NCBI GenBank assembly: GCA_905221605.1
Contig: CAJNDS010002245.1
Span: forward strand, 340,044-404,043
DNA length: 64,000 nucleotides
Source of the DNA: Symbiodinium natans
Taxonomy: Eukaryota; Sar; Dinophyceae; Suessiales; Symbiodiniaceae
Direction: 5' to 3'
Under the pieces are notes generated by a model. It did not search any database. It saw only the letters and a list, made by a program, of their open reading frames with translations, and had not been told where the DNA came from. Of the stretch, positions 38,086 to 47,342 are shown piece after piece. A program made the position numbers and the translations under genes. The first letter of the stretch is position 1; each line of letters starts with the position of its first letter.

Positions 38086-38364
38086 TTGAAAGTGTTGGTT
38101 TACAGTGCGTGTGGGCTTTTCAGGATTTGGGGTCGAAGTTCATGTTTTACCGGTTTGTATGTAGGGTCACCAGCACCCTCTTTTCCACCTCAAGGCTCGG
38201 AAGCTTTGTCGAGATTCTCAGGTCACAGGGATGATAATAGGGGGACTATAATCCTATTAAGGACCGTTAGTACAAAGGGGAACATCCCGAGCATTAGCTT
38301 TTGCAGAAGCCTAGACACGCACTTACAGCACTTCTGTTCGAGGTCCAGATCTGCCGACTTTTGA
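38086..38364 (+). CDS. 92-codon frame containing a family G element
   Basis: Includes RIWGRSSCFTGLYVGSPAPS before the element (38,230-38,289) and SISFCRSLDTHLQHFCSRSR after it. CTTTTGCAG at about 38,305 is a good acceptor, after which another frame reads KPRHALTALLFEVQICRLLM. So the last part is probably an exon; the through-reading of the element may be chance. Confidence 0.4.
   Translation: MKVLVYSACGLFRIWGRSSCFTGLYVGSPAPSFPPQGSEALSRFSGHRDDNRGTIILLRTVSTKGNIPSISFCRSLDTHLQHFCSRSRSADF
38230..38289. mobile_element. MITE family G
   Basis: GGGGGACTATAATCCTATTA, GGACCGTTAGTACAAAGGGG and AACATCCC match the family core. Confidence 0.75.
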
Positions 38365-38444
38365 TGACCGCCAAACCTAAACCCGAAAACCCAGTGCCCA
38401 AGCCCTATAAACCCTAAGCCCTAAACCCCAAACCCTAACCCTAA

Positions 38445-38552
38445 ACCCCAAACCCCAAACCCCAAACCCCAAACCCCAAACCCCAAACCCCAAACCCCAA
38501 ACCCCAAACCCCAAACCCCAAACCCCAAACCCCAAACCCCAAACCCCAAACC
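38445..38552 (-). repeat. homogeneous CCCCAAA array, about 15 units
   Basis: CCCCAAA heptamers, one base off the telomere repeat, repeated without interruption between ordinary CCCTAAA units. Confidence 0.96.
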
Positions 38553-38681
38553 CTAAACCCTAAACCCTTCCTTCATCCTTCAGCACGGCTCCCAGGTTTA
38601 GGGTTCAGGGTTCTCGATGTTGAAGGGGCCATAAAGTTAAAACGGGTTTAGGGTTTTGGGGTTTAAGGTTTAGGTTTTAGG

Positions 38682-38771
38682 GTAAAAGTCTGGGCCATTT
38701 ACGCTCTTACTGTTGGGTCCTTAGATAGTGATTATATAATCGTACGAGGGCTTATTGCCGGGCTTCCATTA
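38682..38771 (+). CDS. candidate exon
   Basis: VKVWAIYALTVGSLDSDYII then VRGLIAGLPLG. Beta/helix-like, convincing; borders unclear. Confidence 0.45.
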
Positions 38772-38819
38772 GGGTTTAGGGCTTCGGTTTGGGGCTTAGG
38801 CGCTTAGGGTTTAGTTTAG

Positions 38820-38974
38820 GATTATCGTGTATACTGCAAATTGTGCTTTGCGTGCAAATCTTTCTCTATACCTGCAATTTCCAAGGGCTCTACTTTAAGC
38901 TTGCGACCCTGAATCGAACTGTCGGAGGCAGGGTAGCGCGTTATTTTCCGTACCCTGAACCTTACAAGCCCTGA
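38820..38974 (+). CDS. candidate exon with stop
   Basis: SCILQIVLCVQIFLYTCNFQ, GLYFKLATLNRTVGGRVARY, FPYPEPYKP, TGA. Starts with a hydrophobic helix. GTTTTTGCAG just after the stop (38,978-38,988) is a good acceptor for the next segment. Confidence 0.45.
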
Positions 38975-39023
38975 GCCGTTTTTGCAGGTTAAGGACTGCT
39001 GGTATACAGGGGGAACATCCCAA

Positions 39024-39209
39024 GCTAATCTCATAAACATAAAGAATGCCTCGTTGTGCCGTTGTGATATAGCGAAGCTTGCATTTGCATGTCAAATGCT
39101 CGTCTTGAACTTCTTCACAGTTCCATATCTCTTGTCTGCAGACAGCTTTATGTGCATTTGCCCCCTTTTTTCAGTGGTACGTCAGTCGCGCTTTGTTTGT
39201 ATACTGTAG
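39024..39209 (+). CDS. candidate terminal exon, Cys-rich hydrophobic
   Basis: NIKNASLCRCDIAKLAFACQ, MLVLNFFTVPYLLSADSFMC, ICPLFSVVRQSRFVCIL, stop. Repeat-free, about 60 codons, preceded by a partial family G element (38,989-39,023) and a TTTTTGCAG acceptor. Family unknown. Confidence 0.5.
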   Translation, partial: ANLINIKNASLCRCDIAKLAFACQMLVLNFFTVPYLLSADSFMCICPLFSVVRQSRFVCIL

Positions 39210-39296
39210 AGCCCACATACCCCTGAAATGCCTCTTCGACGCCGACGATTTTGAGTCCTCCCAAAGCTTAAGCCCTTGACCCTACGTGGGTCTTCC

Positions 39297-39410
39297 CTGG
39301 GTTTTGGAGTACTATACCTCAATACTTTTTTTTGTTTTGGGTTCCCATGATAGCTGCTTATACCTAAAAGGCATATACCTTTTTATCCAGAGTCTACACA
39401 AAAACTAGGG
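39297..39410 (+). mobile_element. dispersed element family L, copy 3
   Basis: CTGGGTTTTGGAGTACTATA, AATACTTTTTTTTGTTTTGG, GATAGCTGCTTATACCTAAA and GAGTCTACAC align with the minus-strand copy at 11,175-11,291. Confidence 0.75.
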
Positions 39411-39428
39411 TCCCCCCCCATCCAGGCT

Positions 39429-39683
39429 TGCTGGTTTTGGCATCCATCATTCGAACCGTACGGCACCGACTGCCTGGACACGGTGATTGCGCAGACTGCT
39501 CGCGTGCATGCTGTTCAGACGCGTTCTGTTCAAGTGCGCACTGTCACGACCCTTACTGCACCGACAAAGGTTGCAAAGCTTACTGAGGTCGGTCTCGTCC
39601 GGTTGACTGTCCCGATCAAGTCCTACATACCTGTTTTGGGGGGAGTTATCGAAACTAGGTTCTCTTTTTGGGCCCCTAACTAG
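39429..39683 (+). CDS. 84-codon open frame, Val/Thr-rich; Cys-rich alternative frame
   Basis: Frame 1: WHPSFEPYGTDCLDTVIAQT, ARVHAVQTRSVQVRTVTTLT, APTKVAKLTEVGLVRLTVPI, stop after FSFWAPN. A shorter overlapping frame is Cys-rich (HGDCADCSRACCSDAFCSSA then HCHDPYCTDKGCKAY, stop). A minus frame also overlaps. The Cys spacing is striking, the first is longer; I cannot decide. Repeat-free island, likely genuinely coding on +. Confidence 0.45.
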   Translation, partial: CWFWHPSFEPYGTDCLDTVIAQTARVHAVQTRSVQVRTVTTLTAPTKVAKLTEVGLVRLTVPIKSYIPVLGGVIETRFSFWAPN

Positions 39684-39831
39684 TACGGCACCTTTAAAAA
39701 AGGACCCCCCAAAAACACCCTCCGTCCCAGTACCCACATCTTCCAAAGGTGGCTTCATGAAGCCTCAGACCCCTATATCCCTAAACCCTGAACCATAAGC
39801 CCTAAACCCTAAACCCTATATACATCCTAGA

Positions 39832-39918
39832 ATGCATAAGAAGATCTTTGCCGGACTTGTCAATCACAAGCCCAAGGAAGCAAAGCAGGGCACCCTAGTC
39901 ATTCCAAGCCCTGCAAGG
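39832..39918 (+). CDS. candidate exon, possible start
   Basis: After ATCCTAGA an ATG opens HKKIFAGLVNHKPKEAKQGT then LVIPSPAR, ending at GTTTAGGG. C-strand left, G-strand right. Confidence 0.5.
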
Positions 39919-40024
39919 GTTTAGGGTTTAGGGTTTAGGGTTTAGGGTTTAGGGTTTAGGGTTTAGGGTTTAGGGTTTAGGCCGAGTAAGGGTTTACCCC
40001 AAACCCTAAACCCTGCAGGGTGTA

Positions 40025-40130
40025 GGATTCCGGGTTGAGACTCACCTTTGGGAGCTCCGAAGCGAATATTTCCGAGGGGTGCGTTCCTCCTTGCGTGGTT
40101 TGGGGAAGCGCCTGGAGCATGGCATTTGAG
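40025..40130 (+). CDS. island open in all three + frames
   Basis: RVETHLWELRSEYFRGVRSS then LRGLGKRLEHGI; a second DSPLGAPKRIFPRGAFLLAW; a third with stop-free run. Given as a warning of how weak open frames are here; one may be real. Confidence 0.3.
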
Positions 40131-40356
40131 CCCTACGAACTCTTGAACACAAAGGGTTTAGGGTTTAGGGTTTAGGCTTCTGGGGCACTTAGTTAGGAAA
40201 ATGGAGTTTGGTCGTGACTCGGGTATGACGGGTGAATGGTTTTCAGTTTTTTTGCGCTCATGCTTCGGGTACGTCGAACTCGAGCTCGCGTTTTGCTGAA
40301 CGCCTTCCGCGCCAAGCAGCCGAGCTCATGAACGCCCAAAGCTGCGAGCCAGCTTA

Positions 40357-40434
40357 GATATGGGCATCCCAGTCCTGACAGTCCCTTTCTATCCGATGAT
40401 CAAGTTCATATGGCCCCTACTTGAATGTTCATCG
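40357..40434 (+). CDS. candidate exon with GTAGGT donor, membrane helix
   Basis: MGIPVLTVPFYPMIKFIWPL then LECSS, donor GTAGGTACAAG. AG at 40,355-40,356 precedes. Hydrophobic. Confidence 0.48.
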
Positions 40435-40550
40435 GTAGGTACAAGTAAGGTGATGAAAGACTTATAACCAACCTTGCCCAAAACCCGTTAGAAGACTGCT
40501 CGTGAACCTCCTTAAACCCTAAACCCTGAACCCTAAACCCTAAACCCTAG

Positions 40551-40646
40551 ACCACATCTCCGGGCTCTTCCCCTGCGCTGATTTGACGCCTCCGCGCTGG
40601 CTTCACGCACGGTCACTTCAGGCAAATGGTTTCCTAAAGCCCTGGA
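40551..40646 (+). CDS. candidate exon ending at a family H element
   Basis: SGLFPCADLTPPRWLHARSL then QANGFLKPWR; the frame ends inside the left end of the element at 40,647. Confidence 0.45.
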
Positions 40647-40827
40647 GACCAAATGAATTTTAGAACTGGGGTTTAGGGTTTAGGGTTTAGGGTTTAGGGT
40701 TTAGGGTTTAGGGTTTAGGGTTTAGGGTCAAATACCCTGTACTACTAGAATTCCTATGAAGGTATATGAACCTTTAAACTTTCAGCCCTTATTTAGGGTC
40801 CAAGGAAGGGTTCATGTACCCCAAAAG
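40647..40827 (+). mobile_element. element family H invaded by a TTTAGGG array
   Basis: GGAGACCAAATGAATTTTAG at the left, then about eight TTTAGGG units, then CTACTAGAATTCCTATGAAG and a right end AAGGGTTCATGTACCCC that is inverted to the left. The array lies inside the element. Confidence 0.78.
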
Positions 40828-40828
40828 G

Positions 40829-40893
40829 TAGGGTACGCTTGGCCGTTTAAAGTCGTGCCTACTGTTTTCCAACTTGTGGCCCCAGTATGTACG
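40829..40893 (+). CDS. candidate exon
   Basis: AWPFKVVPTVFQLVAPVCTM then P and TAG, directly after the family H element. Confidence 0.35.
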
Positions 40894-40987
40894 ATGCCTT
40901 AGGGTGTAGGGTTTAGGGTTTAGGGTTTGTAATAAGGGTTGTTGAAGAGTTTAGGGCTCGGACGCAGGGTGTATAAGATCTCTTAAA

Positions 40988-41141
40988 CAATTACGGGCGC
41001 CCACCGGCGAACAAGCCAGCTCGTGCGGGCGCGCTCGGCAAGAAAGAGGGTTCTTGGCACACGGGTGTGTGTCACTCCTAGCTCATGGCCTGTTGCAAAA
41101 AGTCGCCCGGGATACTGGGTCCACACTGAGGGAGATCCCTA
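40988..41141 (+). CDS. candidate exon, about 50 codons
   Basis: QLRAPTGEQASSCGRARQER, GFLAHGCVSLLAHGLLQKVA, RDTGSTLREI. A second frame is open over the same length. Confidence 0.4.
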
Positions 41142-41282
41142 AGCCCTAAACCCGAAACCCTAAACCCGGTTTGCTGTGTCAGGTTTGGGGTTTGCGGTTC
41201 GAGGTTTCCAGGGTGCATATGAGGTTCAGGGTTCATAGCGGATTGGCAGCGTGGATTTAAGAACAAGGGAATGAAAGGAGGG

Positions 41283-41405
41283 ACCCTGATAGGAGGATTC
41301 TGCCTCCAACTCCACAGATGTCGTGAGGCTACTCCCCAAAGTGGCTACACGCGTTCTGGGGCCCCCCTAAATCCTCAAACCCGTAGACGGCAGCGCGTCG
41401 CAAAT
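41283..41405 (+). CDS. candidate exon
   Basis: TLIGGFCLQLHRCREATPQS then GYTRSGAPLNPQTRRRQRVA. Basic; borders unclear. Confidence 0.35.
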
Positions 41406-41468
41406 AGCCCTAAACCCTAAACCCTAAACCCTAAACCCTAAACCCTAAACCCTAAACCCCAAACCCTA

Positions 41469-41579
41469 ATTATCAAGGCTTCGGGGTGGCCCTTGGGCGC
41501 CCAGAGCAACCTGCGCCTTACTACCTCTGGGAAGAATCAGCTCCTCATTGAAAAAAATTGGGATACCTACCCCTTCTAG
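41469..41579 (+). CDS. candidate terminal exon, 36 codons
   Basis: IIKASGWPLGAQSNLRLTTS then GKNQLLIEKNWDTYPF and TAG. Convincing composition and stop; other frames less so. Followed by an imperfect inverted repeat (about 41,654-41,720, ACTATAATCCC/GGGGATTATA). Confidence 0.5.
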   Translation: MIKASGWPLGAQSNLRLTTSGKNQLLIEKNWDTYPF

Positions 41580-41976
41580 AGGGACAGGTTTAGCGTTTAG
41601 GGTTTAGGGTTTAGGGTTTAGGGTTTAACTAGGGTTTAGGGTTTTTAGGGTTTTACACTATAATCCCTCAAAAAGGTGCTCTAAAGGGTTAATGTTGGGG
41701 ATTATAAGGCCAAATAGCCCATCCTGGTAGAGGGAGGTTCAGGATTAAGGACCGTAAGCCCTAAACCCTAACAAAACCCTAAACCCTAAACCCTGAAGCA
41801 TGTTACAGTACATTGTTCACGTAGATAAGTCCTAAACCGCACAACAAGCCCGCCCTTAACCCTGCGTTGTGGTCGGGTTAAACGTTTTCGGGTTCAGGGT
41901 TTTGGGAGGGTTTTGGGCTTTTGGAGGTTCAGGGTGCAGGGCTATATAAGGGTTTAGGGTTTAGGGATATATGTTC

Positions 41977-42066
41977 AAACTAGCTGCAGAGGTCTCGCTG
42001 GCACTTCTCCGCGCCACTTGCGCACGTCAGCGATCTGGGACAACTGACCTTCGGACGGCGTTACTG
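41977..42066 (+). CDS. candidate internal exon
   Basis: KLAAEVSLALLRATCARQRS then GTTDLRTALL, donor GTTTAG. Confidence 0.45.
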
Positions 42067-42113
42067 GTTTAGGGTTTGGGGTTTTGGGTTTAGGGCTTCG
42101 AATTTGAACTTAG

Positions 42114-42278
42114 GCAACGCCCAGCCCTGAATCAGACAAGACTCCGGACTCCGGCTACTTTCAAGTCAATAGGCGGGGAACGTTAAGCATCAAAAACCCT
42201 ATTCTGGCAGTGCTTCCCAAACTCCAGACACCCCAAAATGAGTATGACGACCGGAACATGCCTGACGTCGAAGCCCTT
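42114..42278 (+). CDS. exon before a clean 110-bp intron
   Basis: GAACTTAG acceptor, then 55 codons in phase 0: ATPSPESDKTPDSGYFQVNR, RGTLSIKNPILAVLPKLQTP, QNEYDDRNMPDVEAL. Ends at GTAAAG (42,279). The length, composition and consensus donor make this the best exon outside the dioxygenase. No family recognised. Confidence 0.7.
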
Positions 42279-42388
42279 GTAAAGCCATGGGACCCCCCCC
42301 CCCCCCCCCCCCCCCCCAAGCCCCTACATATGCCCCACCTCAGGGCCCCAAAACCTACTTTCCTGTTCCATTTCTTTTCCCTCTACAG
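42279..42388 (+). other. spliceosomal intron with poly-C and no telomere repeat
   Basis: GTAAAG at the 5' end, a run of about 24 C at 42,293-42,317, and a consensus end TTCTTTTCCCTCTACAG. Phase 0 on both sides. It shows that canonical GT-AG introns are used in this genome, and it differs from the repeat-filled introns. Confidence 0.7.
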
Positions 42389-42454
42389 GATTCCTGGGTA
42401 GCCTACAAAGAAGTAGGTCAAAGTTGGTGTTCTGCAGATAGACCATCAGCTTAG
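42389..42454 (+). CDS. terminal exon after the 110-bp intron
   Basis: DSWVAYKEVGQSWCSADRPS then A and TAG, in frame with 42,114-42,278. Makes the C-terminal end of an otherwise unknown protein; upstream exons may be 41,977-42,066 and earlier. Confidence 0.62.
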   Translation, partial: DSWVAYKEVGQSWCSADRPSA

Positions 42455-43025
42455 ATGGAGGCCCTATATCCCTAAACCCTACACTCTAAGCCCTAAATCG
42501 CAAACCCTAAACCTGAAACCCTAAGCCCTAAACCTTAAACCCTAAACCCTACACCTGAAACACTGAACCCTGCACCCTAAACCCTAAACCTACACCCTAA
42601 GCCCTAAACCTGAAACCCTAAGTTACTAAGCCCTAAACCCTAAACCCTACACCCTGAGCCCTAAACCTGAAACCCTAAACCCTAAACCCTACACCCTAAG
42701 CCCTAAACCTGAAACCCTAAACCTGAGCCCCTAAACCCTAAACCCTAAACCCTAAACCCTAAACCCTAAACCCTCTTCATCTCCAAGTCCCACCCCCCCC
42801 CAGACTCGATCGAGCCCTGCTGCTCTGCCTGGGACTCTGACCGCCCTTGATCCCCCTTGAAGCCCTGAGACCGCTGGAGCGGTTTAGGGTTTAGGGTTTA
42901 GCGTTTAGGGTTTAGGGTTTAGGGTTTAGGGTTTAGGGTTTAGGGTTTAGGGCTTAGGCCTTAGGGCTTAGGGTTAAGGGTAGGGTTTAGGGTTTCGGGT
43001 TTCGGGTTTCTAGGGTTTAGGGCTT

Positions 43026-43134
43026 TTTCCCCGATTCCCCCATCCTCCAGTCCCCGATCTCAGGCGTTTGATCTCCTCATTGCGCCTGGTGGCAGTGTGG
43101 GGACATCCTCCAGGCGTTCGAGATGATGAGGGTT
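43026..43134 (+). CDS. candidate exon with pyrimidine-rich acceptor
   Basis: TTTTTCCCCGATTCCCCCATCCTCCAG-type tract (43,024-43,050); frame PVPDLRRLISSLRLVAVWGH then PPGVRDDEG. Family unknown. The preceding array 42,890-43,020 is G-strand. Confidence 0.42.
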
Positions 43135-43472
43135 TAGGGTTTAGGGTTTAGGGTTTCGGGTTTAGGGTTTCGGGTTTCGGGTTTAGGGTTTCGGGTTTAG
43201 GGTTTCGGGTTTAGGGTTTGGGGGGTGGGTCTTTTGTTCAGGGTTCCTGACACATGGCTCTCTGGTTTAAGCCCTACGAATACAAACTCGGTTTAGCAGC
43301 CTGAACCCAAAGCCGTTGAAGCTTTCCCCAAACCCTGGGAACCGCAACCCCCAGCCCGAAGACCTCACAGACCTAGGTAGACTAAACCCTAAACCCTAAA
43401 CCCTAAACTCTAAACCCTAAACCCTAAGAACATTGCAATTGCAAGCCCAAGGAGACCTGGACCCTTAGTTAC

Positions 43473-43589
43473 TTAGTAGCTGAACGAGTACACTTTGCAC
43501 ATCTTGGGATACTATAATCCCCTATAGAACTGAAAGTCTACACTTCTGCTTGTTATATATATATATATATATGTGTGTGTTTTTTTTTT

Positions 43590-43620
<31 letters not shown>

Positions 43621-43643
43621 GGCTTATGAACTCAGCAACTAAG
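43473..43643 (+). mobile_element. MITE family A, copy 4, with microsatellite and T/G tract
   Basis: TTAGTAGCTGAACGAGTACA ... GAACTCAGCAACTAAG with GTTAC on the left and ATTAC on the right. Interior holds TA repeats, then T(19) and G(24), probably a family C-like remnant. Confidence 0.85.
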
Positions 43644-43649
43644 ATTACA

Positions 43650-44940
43650 AACCCCCAAGAGCACTACAAACTTCGCCCTCGAAGCATTCTATGAGTCCCT
43701 TCTAGACACACAACCTTCTCAACCCCCGAACCCTAGATACTTTTCATAGTGTCAACCCGAAATGGTTCCCTCTTATCCCCAAATCAAAGCTTAAGCCCCG
43801 TAAGCCTTTCAAGCCCGACCCTCACTAAACCTTCTACACATTGGGTAGAAGGTAGGCCCTGAGCCTCAGAAGCTAGAAGGTAGAAGCTTATACCTTATAC
43901 CCAGAAAGCTTCTACACCCCTGTCCCTGTCCCGAAACCCCGAACCCCCTAAACCCGAATTCCCTAAACCCTATAAACCCTAAACCCTACACCCCTCAGTC
44001 CTCTAAACCCTAGACCCTGCACCCCTGAGCCCCTAAACCCTAAAGCCTACCCAACCCCACACCCAGGCCTCCATCACTAAGCCCTAGAGCCTACACCCCT
44101 AGACCCCTAGACCCCCAAACCCCCAAACCCCGAAACCCCTAAAACCCGAATGCCCTAAACCCCGAACAATAAACACCTAAAGCCTAAACCCCTAAACCCT
44201 AGCCCTTAAACTCCTAAACCCAAATCCCCTAAGCCCTAAACCCGAAACACCTAGACCCAAAGCCCTACGCCCTAAACCCCTAAACCCCAAGCACCTAAAC
44301 CCTCAACCCCCAAAACCCCTAAACCCTAAACCCCTAAACCCCTAAACCCTAAACTCCTAAACCCTAAACTCCTAAAACCTTAAGCCCTAAACCCCCTCAA
44401 GTCCCTAAGCCCTAACCCTAAGCACGCAACCCGTAGACCCTTAAATCCCTAAACCCCTAAACCCTTAAACTAAACCCTAAACTGCCCTAAACCCCTAAAC
44501 ACCCAAACCCCCAACCCTAAACCCTACACCCTTAAAGCCCCTAAATCCCTAACCCTAAACCCGAAATCCACAATTAAACCCCTAAACCCGAAGCCCCTCA
44601 TTCCCGTAACCCCCCTAAAATTCGAAGATCAGGGTGTACCCCTAAACTCCTAAACCCTTCTAACCCCTAAACCCCTTGAATCCCTAAACCCCAAGCCCCT
44701 AAAGCCTGGAACCCCCCTAAACTCGAAAACTCGAAAACCCTAAACCCCTAAACCCCTGGAACCCCTAAAGCCCCCTAAAGCCCTGAACCCCTAAACCCTC
44801 AAAACCCCTAAACCCTCAAAACCCCCTAAACTCGAAGATATCTAAAACCCGAAAACCCTTAAACCCCTAAAGCCCTGAACCCCCCTAAACCCTAAACCCT
44901 AAACCCTAAACCCTAAACCCTAAACCCTAAACCCTAAACT
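43650..44940. repeat. 1.3-kb zone of degenerate CCCTAAA variants, no gene seen
   Basis: A run of CCCTAAA, CCCCTAAA, CCCGAAA and similar units with almost no clean array, except 44,885-44,938. A palindromic patch CTTCTACA...GTAGAAGG and AGCTAGAAGGTAGAAGCTTA lies at 43,830-43,915. The most decayed repeat region of the window. Confidence 0.85.
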
Positions 44941-44941
44941 C

Positions 44942-45016
44942 GAAGATCTGGGTGCCACGGCGGCCTCCGCGCCGGACCTGGCGCTCTGGGCAGCCAGGGC
45001 GGCAGACTGGGACCAG
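44942..45016 (+). CDS. candidate internal exon with CAG|GTGCCT donor
   Basis: LEDLGATAASAPDLALWAAR then AADWDQ, CAG before GTGCCT, the same donor as dioxygenase exon 1. C-strand array left, repeats right. Convincing. Confidence 0.58.
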
Positions 45017-45113
45017 GTGCCTGGGGGCTTTCGGGGTTTCAAGAAGTGTAGACATTTCAGGGTTTAGGGTAGACATTTCAGGGTTTAGGGTTTAGGGTTT
45101 AGGGTTTAGGGTT

Positions 45114-45200
45114 CTCAAGTTACATGCCTTATTGCAATTTAGGGACCCTAAGAAAGATTTTTGGGCATGTCGGGATGATCAAGGAGCTTTGATAGTTTAA
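45114..45200 (+). CDS. candidate terminal exon
   Basis: LKLHALLQFRDPKKDFWACR then DDQGALIV and TAA. Convincing; G-strand left, C-strand further right. Confidence 0.48.
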   Translation, partial: LKLHALLQFRDPKKDFWACRDDQGALIV

Positions 45201-45472
45201 GGGCTTGTAGTAGTGGTTTTTTTGTAGGGCTTGGGGGGGGGGGGGGGTTCAGGGAGTAGTGTTTTAGTAGGGTCCCTAAACCCTCAACCCTGAACCCTAA
45301 ACCTTAGGTAGTAGGGTTTGTAGTAGGGTTTCGGGTTCTGGGAGTAGAACTTCAAGCGGTTCACGGCTTTGGGTAAACCACTCCGGCTGGCAAGACATAG
45401 GCCCTACCCTAAACCCGAAACCCGAAACCCTAAACCCCCTAAACCCCCTAAACCCCCAAAACCCGAAACCCT

Positions 45473-45616
45473 AGGTACAGGCACACTTTGGAGTTCAGGG
45501 CCTGGATGGTCGAGATACATGGTAGCAGCAACAGGGATTCCCCAAACAGCTATCCCCCCTTCCCCCGAGCTCCCCCAAAGGGGACTCCTGTGACCGTGGT
45601 CTGGCCTTTGTCGTGA
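45473..45616 (+). CDS. candidate terminal exon, 47 codons
   Basis: After CCCT-AGG: YRHTLEFRAWMVEIHGSSNR, DSPNSYPPFPRAPPKGTPVT, VVWPLS, TGA. A shorter frame overlaps. Family unknown. Confidence 0.45.
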   Translation, partial: RYRHTLEFRAWMVEIHGSSNRDSPNSYPPFPRAPPKGTPVTVVWPLS

Positions 45617-45694
45617 GGCAAAAAACCCCTAAGCTCTCAAACTTAATACATCACCATTCCATCACTCTTACTCGTTTCTGTTTTCTCCGCTTTC

Positions 45695-45952
45695 ATGGCC
45701 TCCTCCGAAAAAAAAAACTCGAGGTTGCCTGTGGCTTCTTGTGCCCGGACAGGTGCAGCAGGCCTGGCAGGCTGCTGGAAATCCCCCACCGAAAAGCTGC
45801 CACATCTGCTTGAGGCAGGGCGCTCAACCTTTCTTGGGGGCCGGGGACAAGAGGAGTGGGTGGAGGGTTCAGGGTGTAGAGTTGGGGGGTTTTGGGTCTT
45901 AGGGATCTTTACCCCACTGTGGAAGCGTCTCATATTGCATCGTATAGTATAG
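45695..45952 (+). CDS. 85-codon open frame from ATG; minus-strand alternative
   Basis: MASSEKKNSRLPVASCARTG, AAGLAGCWKSPTEKLPHLLE, AGRSTFLGGRGQEEWVEGSG, then less plausible residues to a stop. TTTCATGGCC gives an acceptable start. A 105-codon minus frame (45,960-45,643) and a minus frame with ATG at 46,159 (MSSFRYQGAQLGSVSPPNLD) overlap. Repeat-free island; something is coded here, strand uncertain. Confidence 0.4.
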   Translation: MASSEKKNSRLPVASCARTGAAGLAGCWKSPTEKLPHLLEAGRSTFLGGRGQEEWVEGSGCRVGGFWVLGIFTPLWKRLILHRIV

Positions 45953-46494
45953 CATAGCATAGTGTAGCATGGTGTAGAAGAGTGGAATCTTGCGCAGCGG
46001 CATGACAGTCATCGCATCTTCTGAGAGCGAAGCTTGACAGAAGGAAGCTCTTCCTTGTCTTCGCTTTCGGAACCCCTTTGCTGGTCCCTGGAGCGGGCAG
46101 TCTAAATTAGGGGGAGAGACGGAGCCCAACTGTGCGCCCTGATATCGGAAAGACGACATGATGGGCTTAGGGCTTAGGGCTCAGGGTTTAGGGTGTAGGG
46201 TTTAGGGTGTAGGGTTTTGGGTTCAGGGATTAGGGTTTAGGGTTAGAAAAAAAGCAAACTATAAAGCAAGAGAGCATCTGGAGTCTTCAGATTTTGGGGT
46301 TCCGAGCCCTCTAAACCCGAGACCCGAAACCCGAAACCCTAAACCCTAAACCCTAAACCCCAAACCCCGAATCCCTAACGCCTACTCTGAACCCTCAGCC
46401 AAGATCCCGGAACACCCGAAGCCCCAAGCCCTGATTCCAAAAGACCCTAAACCCAAAACCCAAAGGGTTTCGGGTTTAGGGCTTAGGGATTAAG

Positions 46495-46645
46495 GCTTAG
46501 GGCTTAGGGGTTAGCCCTCAACCCCAAAACTCTGAACCAAGATGCGAAATCCCTAAAGCCTACTCTGAACCCTCAGCTAGGGCTTAGGGCTCAGGGGTTA
46601 GCCCTAAACCCCAAAACTCTGAACCAAGATGCGAAATCCCTAGAG
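46495..46645. repeat. tandem duplication of about 75-110 bp
   Basis: AACTCTGAACCAAGATGCGA followed by AATCCCTAAAGCC, with the preceding GGCTTAGGGCT...GGGGTTAGCCC, occurs twice (from about 46,495 and 46,577); part of it is also at 46,370-46,405. Confidence 0.88.
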
Positions 46646-46652
46646 TCTCTAG

Positions 46653-46733
46653 ACCGCAAGCCTTACACCAGGCGGCGCAAGTCCCCTGGAGCCTTCTACG
46701 GCGAGGACGCCGAAGTTTTCGGGTTCCAGCTTC
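46653..46733 (+). CDS. candidate internal exon with GTAAGC donor
   Basis: GTCTCTAG acceptor; RKPYTRRRKSPGAFYGEDAE then VFGFQL; donor GTAAGC. Both borders and composition are good. Confidence 0.58.
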
Positions 46734-46920
46734 GTAAGCCCTAGACCCTAAACCCTAAACCCTAAACCCTAAACCCAAAACCCTGAACCCAGCATAAGAG
46801 TTCGGAGACTTCGACAAGGTTGGGGCCTTACCCATGATCCGCCCTAAGCTCCAAACCCTAGCCCTAAACCCTAAATCCTAAACCCTAAACCCTAAACCCT
46901 ACCTAAACCCTAAACCCTAT

Positions 46921-47015
46921 CGAAAGTATTTAGGCTGGAGAAGGGCCAAGACCCAATGGGCCACTGGGGTTCTCAGAGACTCTCCCTTCCGCAAGAACCG
47001 TCAGCACTCAACCCG
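46921..47015 (+). CDS. candidate internal exon
   Basis: RKYLGWRRAKTQWATGVLRD then SPFRKNRQHST, donor GTTAGG at the array start. Strongly basic. Confidence 0.45.
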
Positions 47016-47042
47016 GTTAGGGTTTAGGGTTTAGGGTTTAGG

Positions 47043-47100
47043 GTTTAGGCTTTAGGCTTTAGGCTTTAGGCTTTAGGCTTTAGGCTTTAGGCTTTAGGGT
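47043..47100 (+). repeat. homogeneous TTTAGGC array
   Basis: About eight TTTAGGC units in a row within TTTAGGG: another block of one spread variant. Confidence 0.95.
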
Positions 47101-47105
47101 TTAAA

Positions 47106-47186
47106 ATGAAGCCTCTGCGGGTACCGATGCCTGAAGCCATTGTGTTTTCTTTCTTGCTCGTCGGGTGTGGCGTAGAAATCCCCTAA
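47106..47186 (+). CDS. 26-codon ATG-to-stop frame, membrane-like
   Basis: MKPLRVPMPEAIVFSFLLVG then CGVEIP and TAA formed with the C-strand repeat. Could be a first exon or signal-anchor segment. Confidence 0.35.
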   Translation: MKPLRVPMPEAIVFSFLLVGCGVEIP

Positions 47187-47232
47187 ACCCTAAACCCCGA
47201 ACCCCAAACCCCAAACCCTAAACCCTAAACCC

Positions 47233-47342
47233 TACATCCTTGCCATGTGTTGGCCATGATGGTGCTCCCTGGCCCTGGCATCGTGGGCTCCCAGCAGCAA
47301 GGCAATGTAGAAAACCGGCCAAGATCGACACGCAAATGCCTG
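47233..47342 (+). CDS. candidate exon ending at a family H element
   Basis: PCHVLAMMVLPGPGIVGSQQ then QGNVENRPRSTRKCLPWG. Like 40,551-40,646 it ends exactly where a family H element begins. Confidence 0.42.

Noticed and set aside
40025-40130. Confident exon call
   Set aside because: All three + frames are open, showing that an open frame of 100 bp is poor evidence here.
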